Shown here: piece after piece, positions 8,874-16,999 of the stretch
Layout: each line of letters starts with the position of its first letter
Position numbering within the stretch: position 1 is the stretch's first letter
Assembly (NCBI RefSeq): GCF_004342585.1
Contig: NZ_SLZQ01000008.1
Span: 124,001 to 188,000, forward strand
Direction of reading: 5' to 3'
Length of the DNA: 64,000 nucleotides
Source of the DNA: Paucimonas lemoignei
Lineage (GTDB): Bacteria; Pseudomonadota; Gammaproteobacteria; Burkholderiales; Burkholderiaceae_D
Program-made: the position numbers and the translations under genes
Notes under the pieces: generated by a model
Databases searched by the model: none
What the model saw: only the letters and a program-made list of their open reading frames with translations
What the model was told of the DNA's origin: nothing

Positions 8874-10091
8874 TTATTTTTTCACCAGCGGGCATTCGCT
8901 CTTGTCGAGCGGCATAAATGCCTGGTCTGCGGGAATCACGCGGCGAATGTGATAGTAATCCCACGGATACTTCGATTCGTTCGGCGCCTTCACCTGCATC
9001 AGGTACATGTCATGCACCATGCGGCCGTCGGCGCGCAACTTGCCATTCCTGGCGAAGAAATCCTTCACCGGCAATTCGCGCATCTTGGCCATCACTGCCT
9101 GCGCCTCGTCAGTGCCTGCCGCCTGAATCGCCTTGAAGTAATGCATCATCGATGAATACACGCCTGCATGGACCATGGTCGGCATCTTCTTGTGACGCTC
9201 GAAGAACCGCTTAGACCAGGCGCGCGTTTCATTGTCCATGTCCCAGTAAAAGCCTTCGGTCAGGTACAGTCCCTGGGCGCTTTCCAGCCCGAGGCCGTGC
9301 ACGTCGGTGATGAACATCAAAAGCGAAGCCAGCTTCTGCTTCTTGTTGATGCCGAACTCGCGTGCCTGCTTGATGGCATTGGTCAGGTCGGCACCGGCAT
9401 TGGCCAGGCCAATCGCCTTGGCGCCGGAACTCTGCGCCGAAATCAGGAAGGAAGAAAAATCCGATGCCGAAAGCGGATGGCGCACCGAACCCAGCACCTT
9501 GCCGCCATTGGCCTTCACCACGTTCGCGGTTTCCGTTTCGAGCGAGTGGCCGAACGCATAGTCGGCAGTGACGAAGTACCAGCTATCGTTGCCATCCTTG
9601 ACCATCGCGTTGCCAGTGCCGTTGGCCAGCGCATAAGTGTCGTACGCCCAATGGATGCCGGTCGGCGAGCAGTTCTTGTTGGTCAGCGCGGTGCTGCCGG
9701 CGCCGGAGTTGATGGTGATGCGGTTCTTGTCCCGGGCCACCTGTTGCACCGCCAGGCCGACGGAGGAAGTCACCAGGTCGGTGATCATATCCACCTTGTC
9801 GTTGTCAAACCATTCGCGCGCCTTGGAAGCGGCGATGTCCGGCTTGTTCAGGTGATCGATGGATACCAGTTCGACCGGCTTGCCCAGCAGCTTGCCGCCG
9901 ATATCCTCGATCGCCATCTTCGCCGCCACCACGCTGCCCTGACCGGCCAGGGCGGAATACACACCCGACATATCAGTCATCACGCCGACCTTGACGACGC
10001 CATCGGAAATCGCGTCCGCTGCCTGTGCATTCTGTATGGCCAGCGAACCCAGCGCTGCACACATGAACGATGCCAATTTCTTGAGTTTCAT
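8874..10091 (-). CDS. Periplasmic substrate-binding protein, branched-chain amino-acid type (orphan)
   Basis: 405-residue type I periplasmic binding protein (LivJ/Peripla_BP_6 class). The signal peptide (KKLASFMCAALGSLAIQNAQA) is probably cleaved after residue 24. The mature start DGVVKVGVMTDMSGVYSALAG is the standard first strand and ligand loop of the family, and WYFVTADYAFGHSLE, GLANAGADLTNAIKQA and EGFYWD are also typical. Ligands in this family range from Leu/Ile/Val to aromatic and short-chain acids. No permease or ATPase genes are nearby, so it is an orphan here. The genes on either side encode an acyl-CoA ligase and a hydrolase. Good AGGAG ribosome-binding site before the ATG at 10091. 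Confidence 0.92.
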   Translation of the reverse strand: MKLKKLASFMCAALGSLAIQNAQAADAISDGVVKVGVMTDMSGVYSALAGQGSVVAAKMAIEDIGGKLLGKPVELVSIDHLNKPDIAASKAREWFDNDKVDMITDLVTSSVGLAVQQVARDKNRITINSGAGSTALTNKNCSPTGIHWAYDTYALANGTGNAMVKDGNDSWYFVTADYAFGHSLETETANVVKANGGKVLGSVRHPLSASDFSSFLISAQSSGAKAIGLANAGADLTNAIKQAREFGINKKQKLASLLMFITDVHGLGLESAQGLYLTEGFYWDMDNETRAWSKRFFERHKKMPTMVHAGVYSSMMHYFKAIQAAGTDEAQAVMAKMRELPVKDFFARNGKLRADGRMVHDMYLMQVKAPNESKYPWDYYHIRRVIPADQAFMPLDKSECPLVKK

Positions 10092-10127
10092 ATCTTGTCT
10101 CCTGGTTTTTAATGGATGTTGCGGGTG

Positions 10128-11774
10128 TTATTCTTTGTTCAGATTCCTGGCTTGTTCACGCAGCAAATACTTCTGCACCTTGCCGGTGGAAGTCTTGGGA
10201 AGCGCGCCGAAAACCACGGTCTTGGGCGCCTTGAAGTGCGCGAGATGGTCGCGGCAGAAGCTGATCAATTCCGCTTCGCTGACTTCGACGCCGGCGCGCA
10301 GGGTGATGAAGGCGCATGGCGTCTCGCCCCATTTTTCATCGGGACGCGCCACGACCGCTGCCTCCAGCACGGCAGGATGGCGATACAGCACATCCTCCAC
10401 TTCGATGGTCGAGATATTTTCACCGCCGGAAATCACGATATCCTTGGAGCGGTCCTTGATCTGCAAGTAGCCATTGGGATGCAGTACGCCAAGATCGCCG
10501 GTATGGAACCAGCCGCCCGCGAAAGATTCGGCCGTGGCATCGGGGTTCTTCAGGTATCCCTTCATGACAGCATTGCCCCGCATGAAAACTTCACCGATAG
10601 TCTGGCCATCCATCGGACAAGGTTCCAGCGTTTCAGGATTTGCCACCATCAAGTCTTCCTGGATGTGGTAGCACACGCCCTGCTGTGCCTTGATGCGCGC
10701 ACGCTCGGCGATGGGCAACGCATCCCAGTCGCGATTCCAGGCGCAACTCACCGTCGGGCCATAGACTTCGGTCAGGCCATACACCTGCGTGACATTCATG
10801 CCCATCGATTCCAGGCCTTCGATCACCGCGGCCGGTGGCGCCGCCCCGCCAGTCGTGCACTGGATCACGCGGTCCGTCACCCGCACCTTGACGTCTTCCG
10901 GCGCGTTGATCATGGCGTTCAGGACGATCGGCGCGCCGGAGAAATGCGTGACGCCATGATTGCGGATCGCGGCGAAGATTGCCTTCGCCTCGACCTTGCG
11001 CAGGCAGACATGGGTGCCAGCGATCGCAGCGATCGTCCACGGGAAGCACCAGCCGTTGCAATGGAACATCGGCAGCGTCCACAGGTACACCGGATGCGCC
11101 TGCATGTTCCAGGCCAGCACATTACCCATCGCATTCAGGTAGGCGCCACGATGGTGATACACCACGCCCTTCGGATTGCCGGTGGTGCCGGAGGTATAGC
11201 TCAGGGTAATCGCCTGCCATTCGTCGGCAGGCAGTGTCCACGCAAATTCCGGATCGCCCTTGGCCAGGAAAGCTTCGTAGTCGATTTCGCCCAACAATTC
11301 GCCACCCTGGTATTCGGGATCATCGATATCGATCACGACTGGCTTATGCTCCAGCAGCGCCAGCGCCTTGGCGATCACCGGAGAAAATTCGCGATCGGTA
11401 ATCAATACCCGGGCTTCGCCATGACGCAGCATGAATGCCAGCGTGTCGGCATCCAGGCGCACATTCAAGGTGTTCAATACCGCGCCGATCATCGGCACTC
11501 CGAAATGCGCTTCCATCATGGCCGTGATGTTGGGCGCCATGATCGCCACCGTATCGCCATGACCGATGCCGAGCTGGCTCAATGCCGAAGCCAGCCGGCG
11601 GCACCTGGCATAGGTTTCCTTCCAGGTGAAACGGCGCGCGCCATCGATGACCGATGGATAGTCCGGATAGACTTGCGCGCTGCGGCGCAAAAAGGATAGC
11701 GGCGACAGCGCCACGTGATTGGCAGGGTTACGCTCCAACCCCAGCTCGTACGGATTGACATCTTCCCGCTGCAT
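10128..11774 (-). CDS. Acyl-CoA synthetase (AMP-forming fatty-acid--CoA ligase type)
   Basis: 548-residue adenylate-forming ligase that joins a carboxylic acid to CoA via an acyl-adenylate. The P-loop-like motif YTSGTTGNPKGVVYHHRG is present, then YGLTEVYGP, GWFHTGDLGVLHPNGYLQI and DRSKDIVISGGENIS, with the C-terminal catalytic lysine in KTSTGKVQKYLL. The overall pattern fits medium-chain acyl-CoA ligases of the AlkK type; the acid used is not known. I start at ATG 11774, which has an AGGAG site; an upstream in-frame ATG at 11834 would add 20 unlikely residues. It is the first gene of a three-gene set with the binding protein and the MetX-like hydrolase. Confidence 0.93.
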   Translation of the reverse strand: MQREDVNPYELGLERNPANHVALSPLSFLRRSAQVYPDYPSVIDGARRFTWKETYARCRRLASALSQLGIGHGDTVAIMAPNITAMMEAHFGVPMIGAVLNTLNVRLDADTLAFMLRHGEARVLITDREFSPVIAKALALLEHKPVVIDIDDPEYQGGELLGEIDYEAFLAKGDPEFAWTLPADEWQAITLSYTSGTTGNPKGVVYHHRGAYLNAMGNVLAWNMQAHPVYLWTLPMFHCNGWCFPWTIAAIAGTHVCLRKVEAKAIFAAIRNHGVTHFSGAPIVLNAMINAPEDVKVRVTDRVIQCTTGGAAPPAAVIEGLESMGMNVTQVYGLTEVYGPTVSCAWNRDWDALPIAERARIKAQQGVCYHIQEDLMVANPETLEPCPMDGQTIGEVFMRGNAVMKGYLKNPDATAESFAGGWFHTGDLGVLHPNGYLQIKDRSKDIVISGGENISTIEVEDVLYRHPAVLEAAVVARPDEKWGETPCAFITLRAGVEVSEAELISFCRDHLAHFKAPKTVVFGALPKTSTGKVQKYLLREQARNLNKE

Positions 11775-12031
11775 TTTCGTCTCCTGGTTATTGTTGTCAC
11801 ACCTGGTCAGGTGAGCATGCAAACGAGGATACAAAACGAGGGGCCGGGAAAATATCGGAAGTGTCTAAAGATCTTGTAGGAAGTGAGACGCGGAGTTTGA
11901 AAGAATTTTCCTACACGGAAAAGCAGGCTTGCTGGATCCGGCATGGCAGAACAGCTTCTCGCCTTGCCACCAAACCTGCATCGTGAAGTAACTGAATATG
12001 TGTTCGAGCGAGTCGATGGCAGAGCTGTCCA

Positions 12032-12049
12032 ATCGGCGGCTCCGCCGAT
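12032..12049 (-). other. Hairpin just after the response-regulator gene
   Basis: ATCGGCGG and CCGCCGAT form a near-perfect palindrome (12032-12049) four bases after the response-regulator stop. There is no T run, so termination would need another factor. The 12050-11775 gap otherwise holds only the presumed promoter of the ligase operon. Confidence 0.45.
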
Positions 12050-12053
12050 AAAC

Positions 12054-12686
12054 TCAATCAATTAACCCATGCTGAATAGCATAGTGAATCAGCTCGGCGT
12101 TATTCTCCATATTCATCTTCTCCATCACCCGAGTGCGATAGGTACTGACAGTCTTGACCGAGATCGCCATCGCGTCGGCGATCTCGGTCAGCGATTTACC
12201 CTGGATGAGCTGCTCGAAGATTTGATACTCGCGTGCGGACAACGCATGGTGTTTCGGGACGTCTCGCTCGCCATCGAGCTCGAACAATAATTTTTCCAGC
12301 AGCGCCGGCGTAGCATAGCGTCCACCCTTGACCACTTTACGGATCGCCGCGATCAACTCTTCGGATTCGCTATCCTTGGTCAGATAACCCGCTGCGCCTG
12401 CCTTGAGCGCGCGCACCGCATATTGCTCTTCCGGATACATCGACAGAATCAGGATGGGCAGCTTCGGCTTTTCCTGTTTCATTTGCCGCACGATATCCAA
12501 GCCGCTCTTGTTGGGCATGTTTATATCCAGCAGGACGACATCCCAGTCTTCGCGCCGCAATTTAGCCAAGGCATCGAAGCCGTCAAAAGCCTCGCCGGCG
12601 ACCTCGATATCCGAACTTTCCTCGATCAGCCGCTTGACGCCGGCGCGAAAAATCTTGTGGTCGTCTGCAACCAGAACCTTGATCAT
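12054..12686 (-). CDS. NarL/FixJ-family response regulator
   Basis: 210-residue regulator with a receiver domain (1-120) and a LuxR-type helix-turn-helix (about 145-205). Phospho-acceptor is Asp54 in VVLLDINMPNKSG, acidic pocket VADDH at 7-9, switch Thr/Ser in ILILSMYPEEQ, and conserved Lys in YLTKDSE. The DNA-binding part LSAREYQIFEQLIQGKSLTEI and ISVKTVSTYRTRVMEKM is typical. The start overlaps the stop of the histidine-kinase gene by four bases (ATGA), so the pair is translationally coupled. The adjacent ligase operon on the same strand is a plausible target, by position only. Confidence 0.95.
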   Translation of the reverse strand: MIKVLVADDHKIFRAGVKRLIEESSDIEVAGEAFDGFDALAKLRREDWDVVLLDINMPNKSGLDIVRQMKQEKPKLPILILSMYPEEQYAVRALKAGAAGYLTKDSESEELIAAIRKVVKGGRYATPALLEKLLFELDGERDVPKHHALSAREYQIFEQLIQGKSLTEIADAMAISVKTVSTYRTRVMEKMNMENNAELIHYAIQHGLID

Positions 12687-14137
12687 TTCCCCTCCACTTT
12701 TACCGCAAGCGGGTAGCGCAGCAATACGCGCGCCCCCTGCCCGGGCTCGCTGGCAATATCCAGTGTGGCGCCGAACTGCCGCGCACGCTCGGCCATGCCG
12801 ATCAAACCGTAAGACTTGCTGTCACCTGCCGCCTTCATGTCGAACCCCTGACCGTTGTCCTGCACCGACAAAAGCAGCGTGCCATCGACATGGCCAGCCG
12901 CGATCTCGACGCGCGTAGCCTGGGCATGCCTGGCGATATTGGTGAGCGACTCCTGAAAAATACGGAAGATGGCAGTGGCCGCCGCATCCTCGATCTCGAC
13001 CGGCAGCGACTGCAGCGCTAATTTGCACTCGATTCCCATGCGCGCACGGAAGCGTTCGGCTTCCCACTCAATTGCATCGAACAGGCCGAGGTTATCGAGC
13101 ACGCCGGGGCGCAATTCTGCCGAGATCTTGCGCACCGTATCGATGGCGTCGCGCACCAGTTCCATCATGGTCTCGGCACGCGCCGCGAGCCGTGTCTCGG
13201 TGGTGTTCTTCTTCAGCCAGCCGATATCCATCTTCAGCGCCGTCAGCGTCCCGCCCAGCACGTCATGCAACTCGCGCGCGATCTTGCTGCGCTGCTCTTC
13301 GCGCACCGTCAGCAAGTGCTGCGACAGTTCGCGCAGGCGTTCCTGCGAACGGGCGATTTCCTGCTCGCGCAATCTGGCTTCGGTAACATCGATGCCGACA
13401 CCGATCACCGCCGGCCGTCCGCGGTACTGAAAGCGCGTGCCCTGCACCTCGACATCGACCAGCCTGCCATCCTTGTGCAAGCCCTTGAAGTGATAAAAGA
13501 TGCTGGAGATTTTTCCGGAAATGCGGCGATCCAGATTGGCCTCGACGGTGCCACGATCCTCCGGCGCGATGAAGTCGGCCACCAGGCGCGGCGCCATTTC
13601 TTCCTGCGTGCGGCCGAACATCTCGGCCCAGCGCGGATTCACGTACTGGAACATGCGGTCCTGGATAATGTACAAGCCGACCAGCGATTGCTCCACCAGG
13701 CCGCGAAAGGGAATCTCCGGTGCTGCTCCCTCATCCGGATCGTCATATACGCCGACCTGACCGATGATATTGTTGGCGATGTCGCGCAGCGGCGATGTCG
13801 ACAGGCTCAGACGCAATTCCTGACCTGCCTTCGTGATGCGTTCAATTTCAATGTCGCGTAGAGAATTGCCGGCCACAACGCGCTTGTGGAGTTCGCGGCT
13901 GCTTTCTTCGCCGGCCGCCGGAACATGCGGCAGCGGTTTGCCGATGACCTCCTCTTCACGCCAGCCGAAAATGCGCTCGGCGGCATGGTTCCACAGCTTG
14001 ACGCGGCGTTCGAGATCCAGCGCGACGAATGCCACCGGCGCATCCCGCACAAGGGATTTCAGCATGTCGTTTTCCTCGCGCAAGCGGTGCAACTCGGCTT
14101 GCATTTCGGCGGTTGATTGCGGAATGGGAGGCGACAT
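12683..14137 (-). CDS. Cytosolic PAS-PAS sensor histidine kinase (HisKA_3/NarX class)
   Basis: About 484 residues with no membrane segment. Order: short coiled coil (EMQAELHRLREENDML), PAS domain 1 (about 28-130, APVAFVALDLERRVKLWNHA), PAS domain 2 (about 145-265, GLVEQSLVGLYIIQDRMFQY), a short helical linker, the HisKA_3 dimerisation domain with the phospho-acceptor His in KIARELHDVLGGTL, and a HATPase with NIARHAQATRVEI and DNGQGFDMK. The absence of a membrane anchor means it senses something inside the cell through PAS. Start choice: an ATG at 14215 lies right behind the rplI terminator's T run and would add 26 residues; I prefer ATG 14137, although neither has a good ribosome-binding site. 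Confidence 0.9.
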   Translation of the reverse strand: MSPPIPQSTAEMQAELHRLREENDMLKSLVRDAPVAFVALDLERRVKLWNHAAERIFGWREEEVIGKPLPHVPAAGEESSRELHKRVVAGNSLRDIEIERITKAGQELRLSLSTSPLRDIANNIIGQVGVYDDPDEGAAPEIPFRGLVEQSLVGLYIIQDRMFQYVNPRWAEMFGRTQEEMAPRLVADFIAPEDRGTVEANLDRRISGKISSIFYHFKGLHKDGRLVDVEVQGTRFQYRGRPAVIGVGIDVTEARLREQEIARSQERLRELSQHLLTVREEQRSKIARELHDVLGGTLTALKMDIGWLKKNTTETRLAARAETMMELVRDAIDTVRKISAELRPGVLDNLGLFDAIEWEAERFRARMGIECKLALQSLPVEIEDAAATAIFRIFQESLTNIARHAQATRVEIAAGHVDGTLLLSVQDNGQGFDMKAAGDSKSYGLIGMAERARQFGATLDIASEPGQGARVLLRYPLAVKVEGK

Positions 14138-14215
14138 GAATGATTTGGCGAACGGCAATGCAGTGAAGATAACCAAAAGCTGCTGCGCCGTCCATGCCGC
14201 CGTTGCAGCGGGCAT

Positions 14216-14240
14216 AAAAAAAGCCGGGCGAACCCGGCTT
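14216..14240 (-). terminator. Terminator of the rpsF-priB-rpsR-rplI operon
   Basis: Eight-pair stem AAGCCGGG (14221-14228) with CCCGGCTT (14233-14240), four-base loop, followed on the minus strand by seven T. It lies 24 bases after the rplI stop. Confidence 0.9.
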
Positions 14241-14264
14241 CTTGCTCAGTGCGGTAAAGCGTAA

Positions 14265-14717
14265 TTAAGCAGCTTCGCCCACAACGGAGATGGTGACGTC
14301 GACGACGACGTCGGTGTGCAGTGCCACTGCCACGGCGTGCTCGCCAGTGGTCTTCAGCGGACCTTGCGGCATGCGGATTTGTGCCTTTTCGACCGGGAAG
14401 CCTTGCTTGGTCAGGGCTTCAGCGATGTCGTGGTTGGTCACGGAACCGAACAGGCGGCCATCGACGCCGGCTTTCTGGCCGATTTGAACGGTTTGACCGC
14501 TCAGCTTCTCGCCTTGAGCCTGGGAGGCAGCCAGCTTTTCAGCTGCGGCTTTTTCCAGTTCGGCGCGCTTGGCTTCGAATTCGGCTACAGCGGTTTCGGT
14601 AGCACGACGGGCTTTGCGTTGCGGGATCAGGAAGTTACGGGCGTAACCATCCTTGACCTTGACGACATCGCCGAGGTTGCCCAGGTTGACGACTTTTTCC
14701 AACAGAATGACTTGCAT
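14265..14717 (-). CDS. rplI: 50S ribosomal protein L9
   Basis: 150 residues, the normal length. N-terminal domain [21 protein letters not shown] with the family signature [18 protein letters not shown], a long connecting helix (about 40-75, rich in Glu/Ala/Lys) and the C-terminal domain ending [10 protein letters not shown]. It stabilises the L1 side of the large subunit. Last gene of a four-gene ribosomal operon, 27 bases after rpsR, and closed by a strong terminator. Confidence 0.98.
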   Translation of the reverse strand: MQVILLEKVVNLGNLGDVVKVKDGYARNFLIPQRKARRATETAVAEFEAKRAELEKAAAEKLAASQAQGEKLSGQTVQIGQKAGVDGRLFGSVTNHDIAEALTKQGFPVEKAQIRMPQGPLKTTGEHAVAVALHTDVVVDVTISVVGEAA

Positions 14718-14744
14718 GTTTTTCTCCTAGTTCTCGGTCGTCAA

Positions 14745-15029
14745 TTACGCGTTGTGCAGATCGGTGTACGGCAGCAAGGCGAGGTAACGGGCGCGCTTGA
14801 TGGCGGTGTCAACCTGGCGCTGATAGTGCGCCTTGGTGCCGGTCAGGCGAGCCGGCATGATCTTGCCGTTTTCCTGGACGAAGTCCTTCAGGGTGTCCAC
14901 ATCCTTGTAGTCCACTTGCTCAACGCCGGCGGCGGTGAAGCGGCAGAACTTCTTGCGCTTGAACAGCGGGTTTTGCTGTTTGCGCTTTTCCTTCATCTTG
15001 TTCTTGTCAAATTTTTTACCGAATGCCAT
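14745..15029 (-). CDS. rpsR: 30S ribosomal protein S18
   Basis: 94 residues. The signature [20 protein letters not shown] followed by [20 protein letters not shown] is unmistakable; the C-terminus [16 protein letters not shown] is also typical. The N-terminal tail is basic ([15 protein letters not shown]) and slightly longer than in E. coli, as is common in Burkholderiales. AGGAG site before the ATG. S18 binds S6 on the 30S platform; rpsF is two genes upstream. Confidence 0.98.
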   Translation of the reverse strand: MAFGKKFDKNKMKEKRKQQNPLFKRKKFCRFTAAGVEQVDYKDVDTLKDFVQENGKIMPARLTGTKAHYQRQVDTAIKRARYLALLPYTDLHNA

Positions 15030-15071
15030 GTTTGGCTCCTAAATCTGTATTTGTCATATCGCGGCCTGAGA

Positions 15072-15368
15072 TCAACTCTGCGCCGCAGTAATTTCAGTGA
15101 TATGAAACACGAGGCTTTTGCTATTGCGGTTCTTGCGTGCCAGGAAACCGTGGAACTGAAATATTTCGCCCAGTTCAAGCTGATTGAATCTTCCGGAAAT
15201 TTCACCAGCGGCTAGCGCGGCAACTTCGAATTCAACCAACCTCTCCACACCCGCTTCCACTACCTTCGATGCATGCTGCAATTTGCCGCTTGCGATCGGG
15301 ATGCCTGCCGGTGTGTAGCGCATGACGTCGCGCTCGGCAATGCTGGCTTGCAGTGATAACCGGTTCAC
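15072..15368 (-). CDS. priB: Primosomal replication protein N (PriB)
   Basis: 98-residue OB-fold single-strand DNA-binding protein that bridges PriA and DnaT/DnaC during restart of stalled forks. NRLSLQASIAERDVMRYTPAGIP and GRFNQLELGEIFQFHGFLA are typical of beta-proteobacterial PriB, and ITEITAAQS ends the protein. It starts with GTG at 15366-15368, preceded by AAGGGG as ribosome-binding site. Its place between rpsF and rpsR is conserved across Beta- and Gammaproteobacteria. Confidence 0.95.
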   Translation of the reverse strand: MNRLSLQASIAERDVMRYTPAGIPIASGKLQHASKVVEAGVERLVEFEVAALAAGEISGRFNQLELGEIFQFHGFLARKNRNSKSLVFHITEITAAQS

Positions 15369-15385
15369 GCCCCTTGCTTCGTTAA

Positions 15386-15754
15386 TTACGCTGCCGGCGC
15401 TTCGCTGCGATGGCTCTTGGCGGCGTCTTCCTTCTGCACGGCCTTCATCATCGGCGACGGCGCGGTTTCAGCCTTCTTCATCTTGACGGTCAGGTGGCGC
15501 AACACGGCGTCGTTGAACTTGAAGCCGGTTTCGATTTCAGCCAGGGTTTCGGCGTCGCACTCGATGTTCAGGCAGACGTAGTGAGCCTTGGCCAGCTTGT
15601 CGATCATGTAAGCCAGTTGACGGCGACCCCAGTCTTCCACGCGATGGACTTTGCCGCTGCGGGTGGTAACGGTGCCCTTGAGGCGCTCGATCATTGCGGG
15701 CACTTGCTCGCTTTGATCAGGATGTACGATAAATACGATTTCATAATGACGCAT
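15386..15754 (-). CDS. rpsF: 30S ribosomal protein S6
   Basis: 122 residues. [21 protein letters not shown], then [21 protein letters not shown] and [12 protein letters not shown] are the S6 signature; the C-terminal tail ([11 protein letters not shown] onward) is low-complexity as usual. The frame stays open to 15865, but ATG 15754 has an AAGGAG site 6 bases away and matches the family N-terminus. First gene of the rpsF-priB-rpsR-rplI operon. Confidence 0.98.
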   Translation of the reverse strand: MRHYEIVFIVHPDQSEQVPAMIERLKGTVTTRSGKVHRVEDWGRRQLAYMIDKLAKAHYVCLNIECDAETLAEIETGFKFNDAVLRHLTVKMKKAETAPSPMMKAVQKEDAAKSHRSEAPAA

Positions 15755-15827
15755 GTAATCTCCTTGTGGACGGATTAACAAATTGCCCACCCCGGCGTCA
15801 GACGAGTGTGGGAAGGGAAAACCCAAG

Positions 15828-15856
15828 ATTGTGCCCTGATTTTCAGGAAAACTCAA
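15828..15856 (-). promoter_or_regulatory. Candidate promoter of the rpsF operon
   Basis: On the minus strand TTGAGT (15851-15856) is followed after exactly 17 bases by CACAAT (15828-15833), giving a leader of about 65 bases before rpsF. The leader holds a CCCAC...GTGGG stem and a GCCGGGG stretch that recall S6:S18-binding leader RNAs; see findings. Confidence 0.55.
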
Positions 15857-15925
15857 GACATTCAATTGCTTACCAGCTTCTTGCCTGGCAGACTTTCAAT
15901 AATAGCGCTTGCATTCGCCTCGATG

Positions 15926-15941
15926 CTGTATAAAAATACAG
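15926..15941 (+). promoter_or_regulatory. LexA box 1 upstream of lexA
   Basis: CTGTATAAAAATACAG matches the CTGT-N8-ACAG SOS box exactly, and it contains a TATAAA -10-like element, so bound LexA would block the promoter. It is 145 bases before the lexA ATG. Confidence 0.85.
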
Positions 15942-15942
15942 G

Positions 15943-15958
15943 CTGTTCATGCGCACAG
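15943..15958 (+). promoter_or_regulatory. LexA box 2 upstream of lexA
   Basis: CTGTTCATGCGCACAG is a second exact CTGT-N8-ACAG, one base after the first box. The tandem layout resembles the autoregulated lexA promoter of E. coli. Confidence 0.75.
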
Positions 15959-16085
15959 CGTACGATATCCATGAGTCATGCTTTTGGCGCCATCCAGCAA
16001 GCAGAAGCGCCAAAGCATGTAGTCGGATAACCGAGCGCCTGTGCATCCGATTTCGCCCAATTGACGCCATCTTCAAATCGCCACC

Positions 16086-16754
16086 ATGCTGAAACTGACT
16101 GCTCGCCAGGAACAAATTCTCAACCTGATCCGCGAAGCCATTGAAAATACCGGCTTCCCGCCGACTCGCGCAGAAATCGCCGCCGAACTGGGTTTCCGTT
16201 CCGCCAATGCCGCTGAAGAGCATTTGCAGGCTCTCGCGCGCAAGGGTGCCATCGAGATCGCTCCGGGCACGTCGCGCGGCATCCGCTTGCGCGAAGGTGT
16301 CGTGCCGGGCAAATCGGTGCGCGGCCGGGCGGCACAGCAAATGGCCCTGCCGCATCCGGCACTGATGCAATTGAGCCTGCCGCTGGTGGGGCGCGTCGCT
16401 GCCGGCTCTCCCATTTTGGCGCAGGAACATATCGAAAGCACCTATAACGTCGACCCGGCGCTGTTTGCCTCCAAGCCGGATTACCTGCTGAAGGTACGCG
16501 GCATGTCGATGCGCGATATCGGCATCCTCGATGGCGACCTGTTGGCGGTAAAAAAGGCTGATGCCGCCCGCAATGGCCAGATCGTCGTGGCGCGCTTGGG
16601 CGACGAAGTGACGGTCAAGCGATACAAGAAATCGGGCTCGCTCATCGAACTCTTGCCGGAAAATCCGGATTTCAAACCGATCGTGGTCGAACAAGACCGC
16701 GAAGACTTTGCGCTAGAAGGCTTGGCTGTCGGTTTGTTAAGGTCCTGGAACTAA
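16086..16754 (+). CDS. lexA: SOS repressor LexA
   Basis: 222-residue repressor and self-cleaving protease. The N-terminal winged helix covers about 1-70 ([39 protein letters not shown]). The cleavage bond is Ala106-Gly107 in VAAGSP, the catalytic Ser is Ser141 in GMSMRD and the Lys is Lys178 in VTVKRY; the 37-residue Ser-Lys spacing equals that of E. coli LexA. It is about 20 residues longer than the E. coli protein because the linker is extended (about 71-100), as is usual in this group. Two exact LexA boxes lie upstream, so it represses itself. No strong Shine-Dalgarno precedes the ATG. Confidence 0.98.
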   Translation: MLKLTARQEQILNLIREAIENTGFPPTRAEIAAELGFRSANAAEEHLQALARKGAIEIAPGTSRGIRLREGVVPGKSVRGRAAQQMALPHPALMQLSLPLVGRVAAGSPILAQEHIESTYNVDPALFASKPDYLLKVRGMSMRDIGILDGDLLAVKKADAARNGQIVVARLGDEVTVKRYKKSGSLIELLPENPDFKPIVVEQDREDFALEGLAVGLLRSWN

Positions 16755-16818
16755 TAAGTTTTAAGCTGGAACTATTGCCGGGATTCAAGTGTCCAAATCG
16801 AGCTTGAACATGGTTTTA

Positions 16819-16918
16819 ATGCCGTTCCGGTAATGCAGGTGTCGCGTATCCCCCTCTCACTCCTGATGCGGGATCCTTGTTGATGACATTGTCATCTAAG
16901 CCGGAACGGCATGTTTTT
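16819..16918 (+). ncRNA. Candidate structured small RNA downstream of lexA
   Basis: ATGCCGTTCCGG (16819-16830) and its exact reverse complement CCGGAACGGCAT (16901-16912) could close a stem about 94 bases long, followed at once by G and five T. Inside are a GATGACA-T-TGTCATC hairpin (16882-16896) and a possible ATCCC/GGGAT pairing. No reading frame of note covers it. It could be an independent sRNA or the structured 3' end of the lexA message; I see no clear promoter. Confidence 0.4.
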
Positions 16919-16922
16919 ATAC

Positions 16923-16959
16923 AAAAAGCCCGAATGGATATATCCATCCGGGCTTTTTT
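16923..16959. terminator. Bidirectional terminator between lexA and trmJ
   Basis: AAAAAGCCCG (16923-16932) pairs with CGGGCTTTTT (16949-16958), and the loop is itself a 14-base palindrome ATGGATATATCCAT. T runs occur in both directions, which suits the convergent lexA and trmJ genes. Confidence 0.9.
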
Positions 16960-16999
16960 ATGCGCGCGTTCAGGCTGATCAGCTTATTTGGGCCTGACT

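Noticed and set aside
11807-12061. An 84-codon minus-strand frame between the response regulator and the ligase
   Set aside because: No ribosome-binding site, no homology recalled, and it overlaps the ligase promoter region and start.
16819-16918. Identification of this region as 6S, tmRNA or SRP RNA
   Set aside because: Length and sequence do not show the hallmarks of those RNAs; I leave it as an unnamed candidate.
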